A stretch of 64,000 nucleotides of DNA from CAYJEJ01 sp964369315 (GCA_964369315.1 CAYJEJ010000004.1:1-64000), one strand, 5' to 3'; shown: positions 36,957 to 46,640, numbered from the stretch's first letter. The notes: generated by a model from the sequence alone, not told the origin. Program-made: numbers and translations.

Positions 36957-37802
36957 GTGTTTGCTAGTTGGAGAATAAAAAGAACCATTAGACATTCTTT
37001 TTTAGTCGCGTTTTGTTTGTTGGTGATGTTAGGGTGCTTGTTTCCATTTTATTGGGCTGTAATATCGTCATTTAAAACGGGCAGTGAGATTTTTAGTGTG
37101 AATTTTTTGCCCAACAAGTTTGACTTTTGTAATTATGTTAATGTGTTGAACACCTCTGGCTTTGGTAAAAGCTTAGCTAATTCGGCTGTGATTGCCATTT
37201 CTACGGTTTTGGTCGTCTCGCTATTAGCATTGTTGGCGTCATATCCAATGGCAAGGATGCACTTTAGAGGAAAGAAGCGGTTATTTTTTGTGATTTTGAG
37301 TGCAACAATGTTTCCGCAGGTTGCGGTATTGTTTGGCATGTTTGAGGTGCTCAGATTTTTTGACCTTTATAATTCGCGAGAGGGGTTGATTTTATCATAT
37401 ATGATATTGACGCTCCCTTTTACGGTTTGGACGCTAACAAGCTTTGTCAGACAAATCCCGAAGGAAATAGAAGAAGCGGCCATTATGGACGGTGCGAGCA
37501 AGCTGACGATTTTATTTAGAATTTTTTTTCCTATCCTAAGACCATCGATAGTAACAACGGCATTACTTGCCTTTATTACATCTTGGAATGAGTTTTTGTT
37601 TGCGTTAACCTTCTCACTAACCAGTAAGGCGAGAACGGTGCCAGTTGCAATTGCATTGTTAAGTGGTGCGGGTCAACACGAGATTCCTTGGGGCAATATT
37701 ATGGCGGCGAGCGTTATTGTGACGGTGCCGTTGATTTTAATCGTGGTGTTATTTCAACGTAAAATCATCTCTGGTTTAACAACTGGTGCGGTGAAGGGAT
37801 AG
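36957..37802 (+). CDS. Carbohydrate ABC transporter permease (MalG type)
   Basis: Second permease of the importer, with about six helices. The EAA motif reads KEIEEAAIMDGASKLTILFR near residue 175, and TTALLAFITSWNEFLFAL is typical of MalG-type proteins. The start is GTG 36957, five bases after the MalF-type gene. No MsmX/UgpC-like ATPase gene is near, so a remote or shared ATPase must energise the transporter, or it is inactive. Length 281. Confidence 0.93.
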   Translation: MFASWRIKRTIRHSFLVAFCLLVMLGCLFPFYWAVISSFKTGSEIFSVNFLPNKFDFCNYVNVLNTSGFGKSLANSAVIAISTVLVVSLLALLASYPMARMHFRGKKRLFFVILSATMFPQVAVLFGMFEVLRFFDLYNSREGLILSYMILTLPFTVWTLTSFVRQIPKEIEEAAIMDGASKLTILFRIFFPILRPSIVTTALLAFITSWNEFLFALTFSLTSKARTVPVAIALLSGAGQHEIPWGNIMAASVIVTVPLILIVVLFQRKIISGLTTGAVKG

Positions 37803-37829
37803 GGTTTGCTGTGTTTGGGAAATTAAGAG

Positions 37830-38792
37830 ATGTTTAATTCCGTCGTACTTGCTAGTGCAAGTGCTTTTCCTGAAAGATGCTTAAAGAATGACGACCTTGC
37901 TAAGATGGTCGAGACATCTGATGAATGGATAGTAAAACGCACTGGTATCAATCAACGGTTTATACTGCAAGAAGGGGTTGGTGTCTCTAGCCTTGGCGTG
38001 CGAGCAGCACGTGAAGCAATAAAAAATGCAAACCTGCACCCTAATGACATTGACCTGTTGATTTTTGCTACAACAACTCCAGATAAGACCCTGCCGTCAA
38101 CAGCGGCAATAGTCCAAGGTTCGTTGGGGATGTCAAACGAATCTGCGGCGTTTGATATTAATGCTGTTTGTAGCGGTTTTATTTATGCCTTAACGGTTGC
38201 TGATACGTTCATAAAATGTGGTCGGGTAAAACGTGCACTTGTAATAGGGGCAGATGCGATGTCATCAATAGTGGACTGGTCAGACCGCGGAACGTGCGTC
38301 CTGTTTGGTGATGGTGCGGGTGCTCTCATACTTGGGGCGAGTGAGGAAAAAAATGTTGGTATCATTGCTAGTGATATATATTGTGATGGTCGTCTGGAAA
38401 ATATTCTAGATTCAGACGGAGGAACCTCAACTACTCGTAAAAATGGTTTTGTTCGTATGAATGGTCGTCAGGTTTTCAATCATGCGATTGAGAAAATGTC
38501 ACTCTCAATTGAGAATATTTTGAAAAAATCAAACCTCACAATCGATGATGTCGATTTGATTATTCCGCATCAGGCGAATCAACGGATTATCATTGCGGTT
38601 GCTGAAAGACTGAGTTTTGACGAAAACAAAGTCGTTAATACTGTTGGGATATATGCAAATACTTCGGCGGCAACGATTCCTAGTACTTGGCATTATGCAA
38701 CCAAGAATAATATGATAAAAAAAGGACAAACCATTGTCATCACTGCCATGGGTGCAGGAGCGACGTGGGGTGCGGCGGTTATAAAAGTTTAG
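37830..38792 (+). CDS. fabH: 3-oxoacyl-ACP synthase III
   Basis: Starts fatty-acid synthesis by condensing acetyl-CoA with malonyl-ACP. The catalytic triad is visible: Cys114 in DINAVCSGFIYA, His near 248 in IIPHQANQR and Asn near 278 in GIYANTSAATIP. Length 320 is normal. It follows the ABC permease by 27 bases and may be transcribed with it, which separates it from fabD and fabG by the three transporter genes. Confidence 0.96.
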   Translation: MFNSVVLASASAFPERCLKNDDLAKMVETSDEWIVKRTGINQRFILQEGVGVSSLGVRAAREAIKNANLHPNDIDLLIFATTTPDKTLPSTAAIVQGSLGMSNESAAFDINAVCSGFIYALTVADTFIKCGRVKRALVIGADAMSSIVDWSDRGTCVLFGDGAGALILGASEEKNVGIIASDIYCDGRLENILDSDGGTSTTRKNGFVRMNGRQVFNHAIEKMSLSIENILKKSNLTIDDVDLIIPHQANQRIIIAVAERLSFDENKVVNTVGIYANTSAATIPSTWHYATKNNMIKKGQTIVITAMGAGATWGAAVIKV

Positions 38793-38830
38793 CCAGAGTT
38801 ATATGGTTTTGAAGGTCGCATATAACAATT

Positions 38831-40039
38831 TCATCTTCTAATCTTTGATGTTATCGATAGTTTTAATTTTTTGAAGAAGTTCAGAATTTTATTGAACCCA
38901 AAAAAGTCTCGATGGAGCTTTTTCCATTGGTTTTTTCGTGCTAGCCAGATATCGTCCATTAAACCAAGAAATAACCAGTTTTTCCCATCATTTTCGTTAA
39001 AGCGTTTCAGCTGAAAACTCTCTGGATTATTGATTAAATCCTCATATGCACGGACATAGTGCTCAACAAGTTTTGCATCGTTCCAGTGTTTTTCGACCCA
39101 TTCACGAGAGGCGGCGGCAATATCCTCACACATCGATTTGTTATTTATCAAACGTTTGACGATAGGTTTTAGATGCTCTATTTGGCAATTTATGATTGGT
39201 ATCTGCATGACATCACCAGTCAAAAACTGCAGAGTTTGGAGCGTTCGCTGGTCTAAAAAAGCAATGGTAGGTTTGCCCATCGAAAGCCCCTCTAGGGTCG
39301 AGAGGTGATAGCTCCCTGTCACCGTTTCATCGATAACGAGATTGCAGAAGCGTTTTTTTCTTAAAGTTTCGTCGTGAGGGGTTTTTAAACTAAGTTCAAC
39401 AGAAACATTGTCTGATTTTTTCAGTGAATTAAGTATTTTTATCGTCTCATATGCCCCTTTCGTATCCCAACGGCTAGACCATGCGTTCCGCATGCTTGTG
39501 GGGGCAAAAAAAATCTTAAAACAATCATCATTGAGCGAAGATTTTTGAGCAGGCATATAACGTGGGTCGAATATAGGAACGATGTTGGGCACTATTCGTG
39601 CTTTTGGATAGAACCTTTCATGAAATTGTGCTAGAACAAGCTGAGGTAAATCGTCATGAAGAATTTCTTCTTCACCAATTCCAATGTTCTCAGCTAATTT
39701 CTTGGGGTTTGTATGAAATTGTCTAATTAAGGCTTTTCCGCGTTTTTGTAGTGCAGAAAAGTCTATCTCAAATTTGTTGTTTTTTAAGTCTATCCAGTTA
39801 TGTAGGTGTAAGACGTCGGCGTCTTCAATTATTCGCAATGCCTCATCTTTATCATTTTGCCAAGACAGGTCTTCTTCAAATGTCCTAGTGCTATATGCAT
39901 TGGGGTTAAAGTTAATAAGCCTTGCCTCAACTTCAGTGTGCGAGTTTAAGGCACTTACAATCCTGACGGGGGAACCAGCCAAAGGCGTATAAGAAAAATG
40001 TACGACCCTAATTTTCTTCTTGGTTTTCATCACACTCAT
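38831..40039 (-). CDS. Glycosyltransferase (GT-B type)
   Basis: Predicted sugar transferase with two Rossmann-like halves. The N-terminal half starts with IRVVHFSYTPLAGSPVRIV, a glycine-rich nucleotide or acceptor loop, and contains DADVLHLHNW; the C-terminal half has FFAPTSM and the GSYHLSTLEGLSMGKPTIAF segment with the acidic residue that typically contacts the donor nucleotide sugar. Acceptor and donor are unknown, but a surface polysaccharide is likely. The frame begins inside the end of gyrA (32-base overlap), either at ATG 40039 or ATG 40030, so translation is probably coupled. Confidence 0.75.
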   Translation of the reverse strand: MSVMKTKKKIRVVHFSYTPLAGSPVRIVSALNSHTEVEARLINFNPNAYSTRTFEEDLSWQNDKDEALRIIEDADVLHLHNWIDLKNNKFEIDFSALQKRGKALIRQFHTNPKKLAENIGIGEEEILHDDLPQLVLAQFHERFYPKARIVPNIVPIFDPRYMPAQKSSLNDDCFKIFFAPTSMRNAWSSRWDTKGAYETIKILNSLKKSDNVSVELSLKTPHDETLRKKRFCNLVIDETVTGSYHLSTLEGLSMGKPTIAFLDQRTLQTLQFLTGDVMQIPIINCQIEHLKPIVKRLINNKSMCEDIAAASREWVEKHWNDAKLVEHYVRAYEDLINNPESFQLKRFNENDGKNWLFLGLMDDIWLARKNQWKKLHRDFFGFNKILNFFKKLKLSITSKIRR

Positions 40040-42701
40040 TAAGCTTTATGGCGGAGACAACGGTTTCATCTTGGTCAACCCTAAAGACTATAACGCCCTG
40101 AGTACTGCGTCCTGCAACGCGAATGTCACAGACTTTGGAGCGAATCAACCGTCCTTTATCCGTTATGAGCATAATATGGTCATCCTCAGTTACGGGGAAT
40201 GTTGCAACCACGTACCCATTCTTTGAACTTATTTCAATGTTTTTCACGCCTTGAGTACCGCGGCTAGTTGTTCGATATTCATATGATGACGTGCGTTTAC
40301 CAAACCCTCTTTCCGTGATTGTTAAAATTAGCTGGTCACTTTTAGCCATTAAGTCGATTTTATCTTGAGGAGTGTTCAATTCAGGTGCTTGGATAGAATT
40401 TTCTTCGTCTGAGCCGATTGTTTTTCTAGACCAGTTCGCAAACCTGACATAATCATCACGTTCATCCGCCGTTGCGGGGAAGCTGTTTATGATGGTCATT
40501 GAAATCAACCTATCCTTGGCGTCAAGCTTAACGCCCCGAACACCAGTGGAATTTCTTCCAACGAAAACCCTGAGACTATCCAGTGGAAACCTGACACACC
40601 GCCCTTTATAAGTGGCGAGCATAATGTCGACAGCATCATCGCAAACAGCGACAGATATCAGCTTTTCATCCCCTTCGAGCTTCATCGCAATTTTACCGCT
40701 GCTTTTGATGTTTAAAAAGTCTGAGACCTTATTCCGCCTGATGCTACCATTCGAAGTGGCAAAGACGATGTTTGTTGTTTCAGATGAACCAATATCATCA
40801 GGCAACACCAAAACAGTTGATATCAACTCATTTTCAGCAAGCGGGAACATGTTGACCATCGCCTTTCCGCGAGACTGCAGTGTGCCTTGTGGGAGGGTGT
40901 ATGCCTTGGTTTGATAAACCCTTCCGATATTAGAGAAAAAGAGAACCGGTGTATGGGTGTTGGCCAAGAATATGTCTTGCACCACATCTTCTTCACGCAC
41001 CGTCATGCCAGCACGACCCTTTCCGCCACGTTTTTGCACTTTATATTGTGACAGGGGAACACGCTTAATATAGCCAGAGCGACTAACAGTTATGACGACG
41101 TCTTCTCTTTCTATAAGGTCTTCGTCATCGATGTCAATCTCACCATCTTCGATGGTTGTACGCCTTTTATCAGCAAAATTATCACGTATTTCGGTCAATT
41201 CATTTAAAATGATTTGGGTAATCCTCGCCTTTGAGGACAAGATATCCAAGAGGTCAGCAATTTTGGTTGCTAATTCTCTAAGCTCATTTTCAATTTTTGA
41301 GCGTTCAAGACCTGTTAAACGATGTAACCTCAGGTCTAAAATCGCTTGAGCTTGAATTTCGGTCAATCGACAAGTGTTTTCATTCTCAACGCTATTAAAA
41401 TCGTCGATTAGTTTGATGAACTGCATAACCTCGCTTATGACCCAAGATTTTGCCAAAAGCTTTTGCTTCGCGTCCTGTGGGTCGCTGCTCGTTTTGATGA
41501 GGGATATCACTTCATCAATATTAGCAACAGCAATTGCTAGTCCAATTAAAATATGTGCTCGATTTCTTGCTTTGTTTAGGTCAAATTTCGTCCTTCTGGT
41601 CACAACATCTCGACGAAACTCCGCAAAGGCCAACAAAACTTCCTTAAGCCCCATTTGTAACGGCAAGCCATTGTGTAAGGCAAGCATATTGACGCCGAAA
41701 GACGTCTGTAATTGTGTATGTCTAAATAATTGGTTCAAAATCACATCAGGAGAAGCCTCTCTTTTTAGCTCGATAACCACCCTGACGCCTTCACGGTCAG
41801 ACTCATCCCTTAAATCGGATATGCCTTCAATGATTTTGTCATTAACAACCTCAGCGATGCGTTCGACTAGGCGTGCTTTGTTAACTTGAAACGGAATTTC
41901 AGTCGCGACTATAGCGAACTTGCCGCTTCTTATCTCTTCAACATGGGTTTTTGCCCTGACCACAACTGACCCGCGACCTGTGTTAAAATAATTATGTATT
42001 CCGGCACGACCAACGATTGATGCACCAGTGGGAAAATCTGGTCCAGGAATTATGGCGGTCAATTCTTCGACCGATATCTCTGGATTATTAAGCATCGCAC
42101 AACAGGCATCAATCACCTCACCCAAGTTATGTGTTGGGATATTAGTTGCCATTCCAACGGCAATTCCGCCCGCACCATTAACCAACAGGTGGGGAAAGCG
42201 TGCTGGCATCAACGATGGTTCAAGGATAGAGCCGTCATAGTTTGGTTGAAAATCAACGGTATCAAAGTCGAGGTCTTCAAAGATTGTATGTGCAACTTTG
42301 GCTAAACGTGCCTCTGTATAACGCATGGCGGCGGGAGAATCGCCGTCCATAGAACCAAAGTTACCCTGACCATCAATCAGCGTTGTTCGCATAGAGAAGT
42401 CTTGTGCCATACGAACCATAGAGTCATAAATCGCAGCATCACCGTGGGGGTGATACTTACCCATGACATCACCGACAATTCTTGCAGATTTACGATAAGG
42501 TTTGTTATAGTCGCACCCACCCTCTTTCATCCCAAAAAGGATGCGTCTATGAACGGGCTTCAACCCATCTCTCACATCAGGCAACGCACGTGAGACAATT
42601 ACACTCATCGCGTAGTCCAGATAAGATTTTTTCATCTCTGAATCTAATGGAATAGACGTTATGTCATTATCTTCTAGGTCTTGTGCCAAAACAACCTCCA
42701 T
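40008..42701 (-). CDS. gyrA: DNA gyrase subunit A
   Basis: Breakage-reunion subunit of gyrase. The catalytic tyrosine is Tyr128 in AAMRYTEARLAKVA. The quinolone-determining region reads YHPHGDAAIYDSMVRMAQ, with Ala89 at the position of E. coli Ser83 and Asp93 at the position of Asp87. The C-terminal beta-pinwheel with the GyrA box (QKRGGKGRAG) separates it from ParC, and five or six further blades are recognisable. Length 897 is normal. It overlaps the glycosyltransferase downstream. ATG 42701 is the likely start, although a TTG four codons later follows GGAGG. Confidence 0.96.
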   Translation of the reverse strand: MEVVLAQDLEDNDITSIPLDSEMKKSYLDYAMSVIVSRALPDVRDGLKPVHRRILFGMKEGGCDYNKPYRKSARIVGDVMGKYHPHGDAAIYDSMVRMAQDFSMRTTLIDGQGNFGSMDGDSPAAMRYTEARLAKVAHTIFEDLDFDTVDFQPNYDGSILEPSLMPARFPHLLVNGAGGIAVGMATNIPTHNLGEVIDACCAMLNNPEISVEELTAIIPGPDFPTGASIVGRAGIHNYFNTGRGSVVVRAKTHVEEIRSGKFAIVATEIPFQVNKARLVERIAEVVNDKIIEGISDLRDESDREGVRVVIELKREASPDVILNQLFRHTQLQTSFGVNMLALHNGLPLQMGLKEVLLAFAEFRRDVVTRRTKFDLNKARNRAHILIGLAIAVANIDEVISLIKTSSDPQDAKQKLLAKSWVISEVMQFIKLIDDFNSVENENTCRLTEIQAQAILDLRLHRLTGLERSKIENELRELATKIADLLDILSSKARITQIILNELTEIRDNFADKRRTTIEDGEIDIDDEDLIEREDVVITVSRSGYIKRVPLSQYKVQKRGGKGRAGMTVREEDVVQDIFLANTHTPVLFFSNIGRVYQTKAYTLPQGTLQSRGKAMVNMFPLAENELISTVLVLPDDIGSSETTNIVFATSNGSIRRNKVSDFLNIKSSGKIAMKLEGDEKLISVAVCDDAVDIMLATYKGRCVRFPLDSLRVFVGRNSTGVRGVKLDAKDRLISMTIINSFPATADERDDYVRFANWSRKTIGSDEENSIQAPELNTPQDKIDLMAKSDQLILTITERGFGKRTSSYEYRTTSRGTQGVKNIEISSKNGYVVATFPVTEDDHIMLITDKGRLIRSKVCDIRVAGRSTQGVIVFRVDQDETVVSAIKLNECDENQEEN

Positions 42702-42769
42702 AAACCAATTAATACACTAGGTCGGAATGTGAGCGACTGAAAAACAATCACTAAATTATAGATAACGAC

Positions 42770-43207
42770 TTAAAACGGGATATCGTCGTTAAACTCTTTA
42801 AAACCATCATCGATTGGTGTGCTCGTTGATGACGCGGGGCTGTCACCAGTGCTGGACTTATTATCGAGCATTGTCAATTCACCGCGAAAATTTGAAAGCA
42901 CCACCTCGGTGGAATATTTTTCAACGCCAGATGTGTCTTGCCACTTTCTTGTTTGAAGCTGTCCTTCGATAAAGACCTTTGAGCCTTTGTTAAGATATTT
43001 TTCCGCAATTTCAGCCAAATTTTGATTAAAAATCACAACCCTGTGCCACTCGGTCTTGTCGCGGCGTTCGCCGGTGTTTTTATCTTTCCAGCTTTCAGAT
43101 GTTGCCAAAGTAAGATTAACAATCTTAGAGCCTTCTTGCGAGATTCTGACCTCGGGGTCGCGTCCCAAGTGACCAATTAACATAACTTTATTTAAACTGC
43201 CAGCCAA
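42770..43207 (-). CDS. ssb: Single-stranded DNA-binding protein
   Basis: Binds single-stranded DNA in replication and repair. The OB-fold occupies about residues 1-110 (SLNKVMLIGHLGRDPEVR, GSKVFIEGQLQTRKW), then a short linker and the acidic tip DDIPF that recruits partner proteins. Length 145. The start is TTG 43207, with AAAGGG just upstream and no ATG available in frame. It lies between carD and gyrA on the same strand. Confidence 0.96.
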   Translation of the reverse strand: MAGSLNKVMLIGHLGRDPEVRISQEGSKIVNLTLATSESWKDKNTGERRDKTEWHRVVIFNQNLAEIAEKYLNKGSKVFIEGQLQTRKWQDTSGVEKYSTEVVLSNFRGELTMLDNKSSTGDSPASSTSTPIDDGFKEFNDDIPF

Positions 43208-43254
43208 ACCCTTTCACTCCTTTAAAAGAAACAACCCAACAACAACTCACACAA

Positions 43255-43755
43255 CTAAGCCGCTTGCAAAACCAACTCCAAACGCTGCAACGCAACTGGC
43301 GAATCGATGCCCTCAACCGCGGCATATTCGTCAACCAAGCGTTCCAAAGCCAACTGATAGATTAAACGCTCGCTATAAGATTGTTTGCTACTGTCATAAA
43401 ACTTAGACAGGTCGCGGACAACCTCAGCGATTTGAATGACGTCACCTGAATTAATTTTGGATTCATATTTTTGTGCCCTGCGACTCCAGAGCATGCGTTT
43501 TGAACGACATGGTGTTTCAAGAATTTCAAGTGCCTTCTGCATCTCTTCACTCGAACAAATCTTTCTTAATCCAACTGATGCGGCTTTATTAACGGGCACC
43601 CGAAGTTTCATGTTCTCTTTTTCAAATGATATTACAAACAGGTCTAGCACAGAGGTGTCTATTGTTTGACGCTCAATTTCAGTGATGGTGCCAATTCCAT
43701 GTGCTGGATAAACCACCATCTGCCCAATTTTAAAAGCTTTTGCTACGCTAGACAT
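43255..43755 (-). CDS. carD: CarD-family transcription regulator
   Basis: RNA-polymerase-binding protein that stabilises open promoter complexes, especially at rRNA promoters. The N-terminal Tudor-like domain is clear: FKIGQMVVYPAHGIGTITEIE and IDTSVLDLFVISFEKENMKLRVPVNKA. The C-terminal part (from about residue 70) is helical with conserved RRAQKYESKI. ATG 43755 is chosen because GGAGGTGG stands six bases upstream; the frame extends eight codons further without such a site. Length 166, typical of alphaproteobacterial CarD. Confidence 0.94.
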   Translation of the reverse strand: MSSVAKAFKIGQMVVYPAHGIGTITEIERQTIDTSVLDLFVISFEKENMKLRVPVNKAASVGLRKICSSEEMQKALEILETPCRSKRMLWSRRAQKYESKINSGDVIQIAEVVRDLSKFYDSSKQSYSERLIYQLALERLVDEYAAVEGIDSPVALQRLELVLQAA

Positions 43756-43955
43756 AAAAACCACCTCCAGAACAAACAAAATGCACCCATATAAACACTA
43801 AAAAGCTAAAAAAACGGTCTTTACAGCTCAATAATATCTTGCACCTAGTGAAGAATTAGAACATAATTCTATCTTTTTTTCAACCTTTATGAGATAAGAT
43901 AGTTTTCTCAATTAGTGAGAGACCAATAAACATGCTTATTAGGGGGGTTAATACT

Positions 43956-44666
43956 ATGCAAAATCTCAATATTACTAATATAGACGAAATAATAGGAGAG
44001 CCTATTTCGGTTCTTGACAAGGGTTTTATCCGCGTTATCGACTATATGGGCGGTGACGACGCAATAGTGCAAGCTGCAAGAGTGTCATATGGGAAGGGGA
44101 CAAAACAATCCAATCAGGACGCTGGATTAATCGACTATTTAATGAGGAATGACCATACATCACCGTTTGAGATGTGCGAGATAAAAATGCATGTGAAAAT
44201 GCCAATATTTATCGCACGCCAGTGGCTGAGGCACAGGACGGCAAGCGTGAATGAGTATTCAGCAAGATATTCTGTTTTAAATGATGAATTTTATTTGCCA
44301 GCAGTGGATAGGGTGTGTGAGCAATCTTCGACTAATAAACAATGTAGTGGGGATGCATTTTCTCAAACAGAGGCTGAAAATGTTATCGCAATAATCGAAG
44401 AGAGTTCAAAACATTCACTAGAACAATATAAAAAATTACTTGAGCTGGGCGTAGCAAGGGAAATCGCACGGAGTATTGTTCCCCTTAATACATATACGGA
44501 GCTTTATTGGAAAATAGATTTACATAATTTGTTAAGGTTTATAAAATTAAGAAATTCTGACCATGCACAATATGAAATTAGGGTATACGCCCAAGCGATG
44601 CAGGAGGTGTTAAGAGTTTGGGTTCCGAATGTATATGAATCTTTTATGAGGCATAAAATGAGTTAA
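43956..44666 (+). CDS. thyX: Flavin-dependent thymidylate synthase
   Basis: Makes dTMP from dUMP with FAD and methylene-tetrahydrofolate, replacing ThyA. The signature motif RHRTASVNEYSARYS near residue 85-100 is intact. ATG 43956 is chosen since AGGGGGG lies eight bases upstream; ATG 43932 is the alternative. Length 236 from that start. ThyX with thymidine kinase (at 51.1 kb) suggests both de novo dTMP synthesis and thymidine salvage. It stands divergent to carD. Confidence 0.95.
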   Translation: MQNLNITNIDEIIGEPISVLDKGFIRVIDYMGGDDAIVQAARVSYGKGTKQSNQDAGLIDYLMRNDHTSPFEMCEIKMHVKMPIFIARQWLRHRTASVNEYSARYSVLNDEFYLPAVDRVCEQSSTNKQCSGDAFSQTEAENVIAIIEESSKHSLEQYKKLLELGVAREIARSIVPLNTYTELYWKIDLHNLLRFIKLRNSDHAQYEIRVYAQAMQEVLRVWVPNVYESFMRHKMS

Positions 44667-44745
44667 AGCCTTGGTTTTGACAAGATATTTTAAGGTATGT
44701 TTATTTGTAGTGAAAAATTTTTTGTAGATTTGTATAAAAAAAAAC

Positions 44746-44774
44746 TTGCAAAAGTTTTGATGTTGCACTATATA
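44746..44774 (+). promoter_or_regulatory. Strong sigma-70-type promoter of a small secreted protein
   Basis: TTGCAA (44746-44751) and TATATA (44769-44774) with a 17-base spacer, about 45 bases before the start codon. Followed by the strong ribosome-binding site AAGGAGG at 44804-44810. Confidence 0.7.
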
Positions 44775-44818
44775 TGTAATTGAAGTTTCAATATTTAACA
44801 TATAAGGAGGTAAAAAAT

Positions 44819-45412
44819 ATGAATACTTTAACTAAAAAAATATCTTATCTTGTGGTCGGTACAGTTGTTCTTTGTGGTTCAGCTTTTGCTTCTTTGGCAG
44901 AGTATCGTGATGTGAACACTGGGATTAAAAAAGTAAACCAACTTTTAAAAGGCAGTTTGCAAGAGATAACTCTTGCTCGTGCAAATTGTCAATATGCATA
45001 TAACAACAATCCTAATTGTTGTGAGTCTTGTAAGATTGGTGATTTTCAGAATACAGCAGGTCGTGGTCATGTGATCCCAGCTGATTTTATGTTTGGTGTA
45101 CCTGTTATGGGGGGCGTTTTAGACGTGCATAGTATTCAATATATGCCACATAAATTTTACGGAATTGTTAACGAGAAGTTTTCAATGCCTTATTATCAAG
45201 GTGGTATGAATGGTGTTGCAACTACTATTTTAGATAAAATTACGAAATTAATGGTTAGTAGTGGTGTCACCCCAAAGCTTTTTGAAGAAGTTAAGCGTTT
45301 GGCACTAGCAAATGTTGATGGTGATGAAAGTGCAACTCATCCTTTAAATAAATTTATTGTTTTATTGAATTGCGTGGTTGAAGCTGTTTCACAGACACGT
45401 TTCGTTAGCTAA
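44819..45412 (+). CDS. Small secreted protein of unknown function
   Basis: I do not recognise this protein. From ATG 44819 it has about 197 residues, a strong Sec signal peptide ending near SAFA (residue 23) and a mature part with a cluster of four cysteines (NCQYAYNNNPNCCESCKIG), suggestive of disulfides or metal binding. There are no membrane segments in the mature part and no lipobox. AAGGAGG lies eight bases before the start, a near-consensus promoter precedes it and a good terminator follows, so it seems a highly expressed single-gene unit. A product important outside the cytoplasm is likely, function unknown. Confidence 0.82.
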   Translation: MNTLTKKISYLVVGTVVLCGSAFASLAEYRDVNTGIKKVNQLLKGSLQEITLARANCQYAYNNNPNCCESCKIGDFQNTAGRGHVIPADFMFGVPVMGGVLDVHSIQYMPHKFYGIVNEKFSMPYYQGGMNGVATTILDKITKLMVSSGVTPKLFEEVKRLALANVDGDESATHPLNKFIVLLNCVVEAVSQTRFVS

Positions 45413-45436
45413 TTAACTGTATATTTTGTTTTAAAG

Positions 45437-45466
45437 AGGCACGGCTCAAAAGGTCGTGCCTTTTTT
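45437..45466 (+). terminator. Rho-independent terminator after the small secreted protein
   Basis: AGGCACG (45437-45443) pairs with CGTGCCT (45455-45461) around an 11-base loop, and the T-run reaches 45466, 25 bases after the stop codon. Confidence 0.9.
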
Positions 45467-45612
45467 ATTTAAGCATTGTTCAGTTTGAACTTTTGCCATC
45501 AAGAAAATCTTGTCTAAGTTGCCAGAAAATTCCTGCTTTATAAAACGGCATTGTATCACCTGTTTTGAATAAGCGATGAGAGGTTCAGCTTCTTTGATGT
45601 ATAAACTAAGCG

Positions 45613-46608
45613 TTAGTTTCCATAACTGAGGTGCATCGCATCTCTTACTAATGCTATTGTTTGCATTGCACGAGATTTTGCCGCAAGAATCCCCTCCCTT
45701 AAAACGTTGTCTATATATTCACGATTCAGGGATTTTCTTTTTTCTCTTATGGGTTCAAGCATCGTCTGGAGCGTTTCGTTCAGTATGTTTTTTATGACAA
45801 CATCACCAAGACCGCCCCGTTGATATTTTTGCTTGAGCTCTTCAACCTCGGCTTTATTTGGGTGAAACGCGTCGAGGTAAGTAAACACCACGTTTCCTTC
45901 AACTTGACCGCGGTCGCTCGCGTGAATGTGGTTGGGGTCGGTGAACATAGAAAAGACTTTTTGTTTAATCACGTCAGGTTCGTCAGATAAAAATATCGCA
46001 TTCCCCAAAGATTTACTCGCCTTTGCCTGCCCATCAACGCCAATAAGCCGTGGCGTATTGCTCAGGTATGGCTGAGCCTCTTTAAGGCAGTCAGTATTAT
46101 AAATTTTGTTGAACTTACGGACAATCTCGTTCGTTTGTTCTATCATCGGTATTTGGTCATTTCCCACAGGAACCAGCTCAGCCTGAAAGATTGTAATATC
46201 GGCGGCTTGGTTTATTGGATAGCACAAAAATCCAGCGGGGATATTCGAGCCATATCCTTTCTGACGAATTTCTGCCTTAACAGTCGGGTTTCGCTCTAAG
46301 CGACTGAGCGTGACGAGGTTAAGGTAATAGATGGTTAGTTCGGTAATTTCTGGAATTTGGGATTGTATGAATATTGTCGTTTTTTCAGGGTCTATTCCAA
46401 CGGCGAGATAGTCATGAACCAGTTCATAAACGCTATTGCGAATTTTCGAAGGGTTATCAAAATTATCAGTCAATGCCTGAACGTCTGCAATCATGATATA
46501 TTGCTTAAACTCGTTTTGCAATTTCACACGGCTCATCAACGAGCCGACATAGTGCCCCAAGTGAAGGCGACCAGAAGGTCTATCGCCGGTTAATATTATC
46601 TTACTCAT
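45613..46608 (-). CDS. trpS: Tryptophanyl-tRNA synthetase
   Basis: Class I synthetase that charges tRNA-Trp. The HIGH-type motif is RPSGRLHLGHYVG near residue 10-22, and the KMSKS-type loop is KASKSLGN near 200. Length 331 is normal. ATG 46608 is clear. A terminator separates it from murJ upstream, so it probably has its own promoter. Confidence 0.96.
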   Translation of the reverse strand: MSKIILTGDRPSGRLHLGHYVGSLMSRVKLQNEFKQYIMIADVQALTDNFDNPSKIRNSVYELVHDYLAVGIDPEKTTIFIQSQIPEITELTIYYLNLVTLSRLERNPTVKAEIRQKGYGSNIPAGFLCYPINQAADITIFQAELVPVGNDQIPMIEQTNEIVRKFNKIYNTDCLKEAQPYLSNTPRLIGVDGQAKASKSLGNAIFLSDEPDVIKQKVFSMFTDPNHIHASDRGQVEGNVVFTYLDAFHPNKAEVEELKQKYQRGGLGDVVIKNILNETLQTMLEPIREKRKSLNREYIDNVLREGILAAKSRAMQTIALVRDAMHLSYGN

Positions 46609-46640
46609 ACTTATCCCTCTTATCGTTTAATAAAGCCTTC

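Noticed and set aside
41374..41889. 171-codon plus-strand frame opposite gyrA
   Set aside because: Antisense shadow with composition typical of the reverse strand of a real gene.
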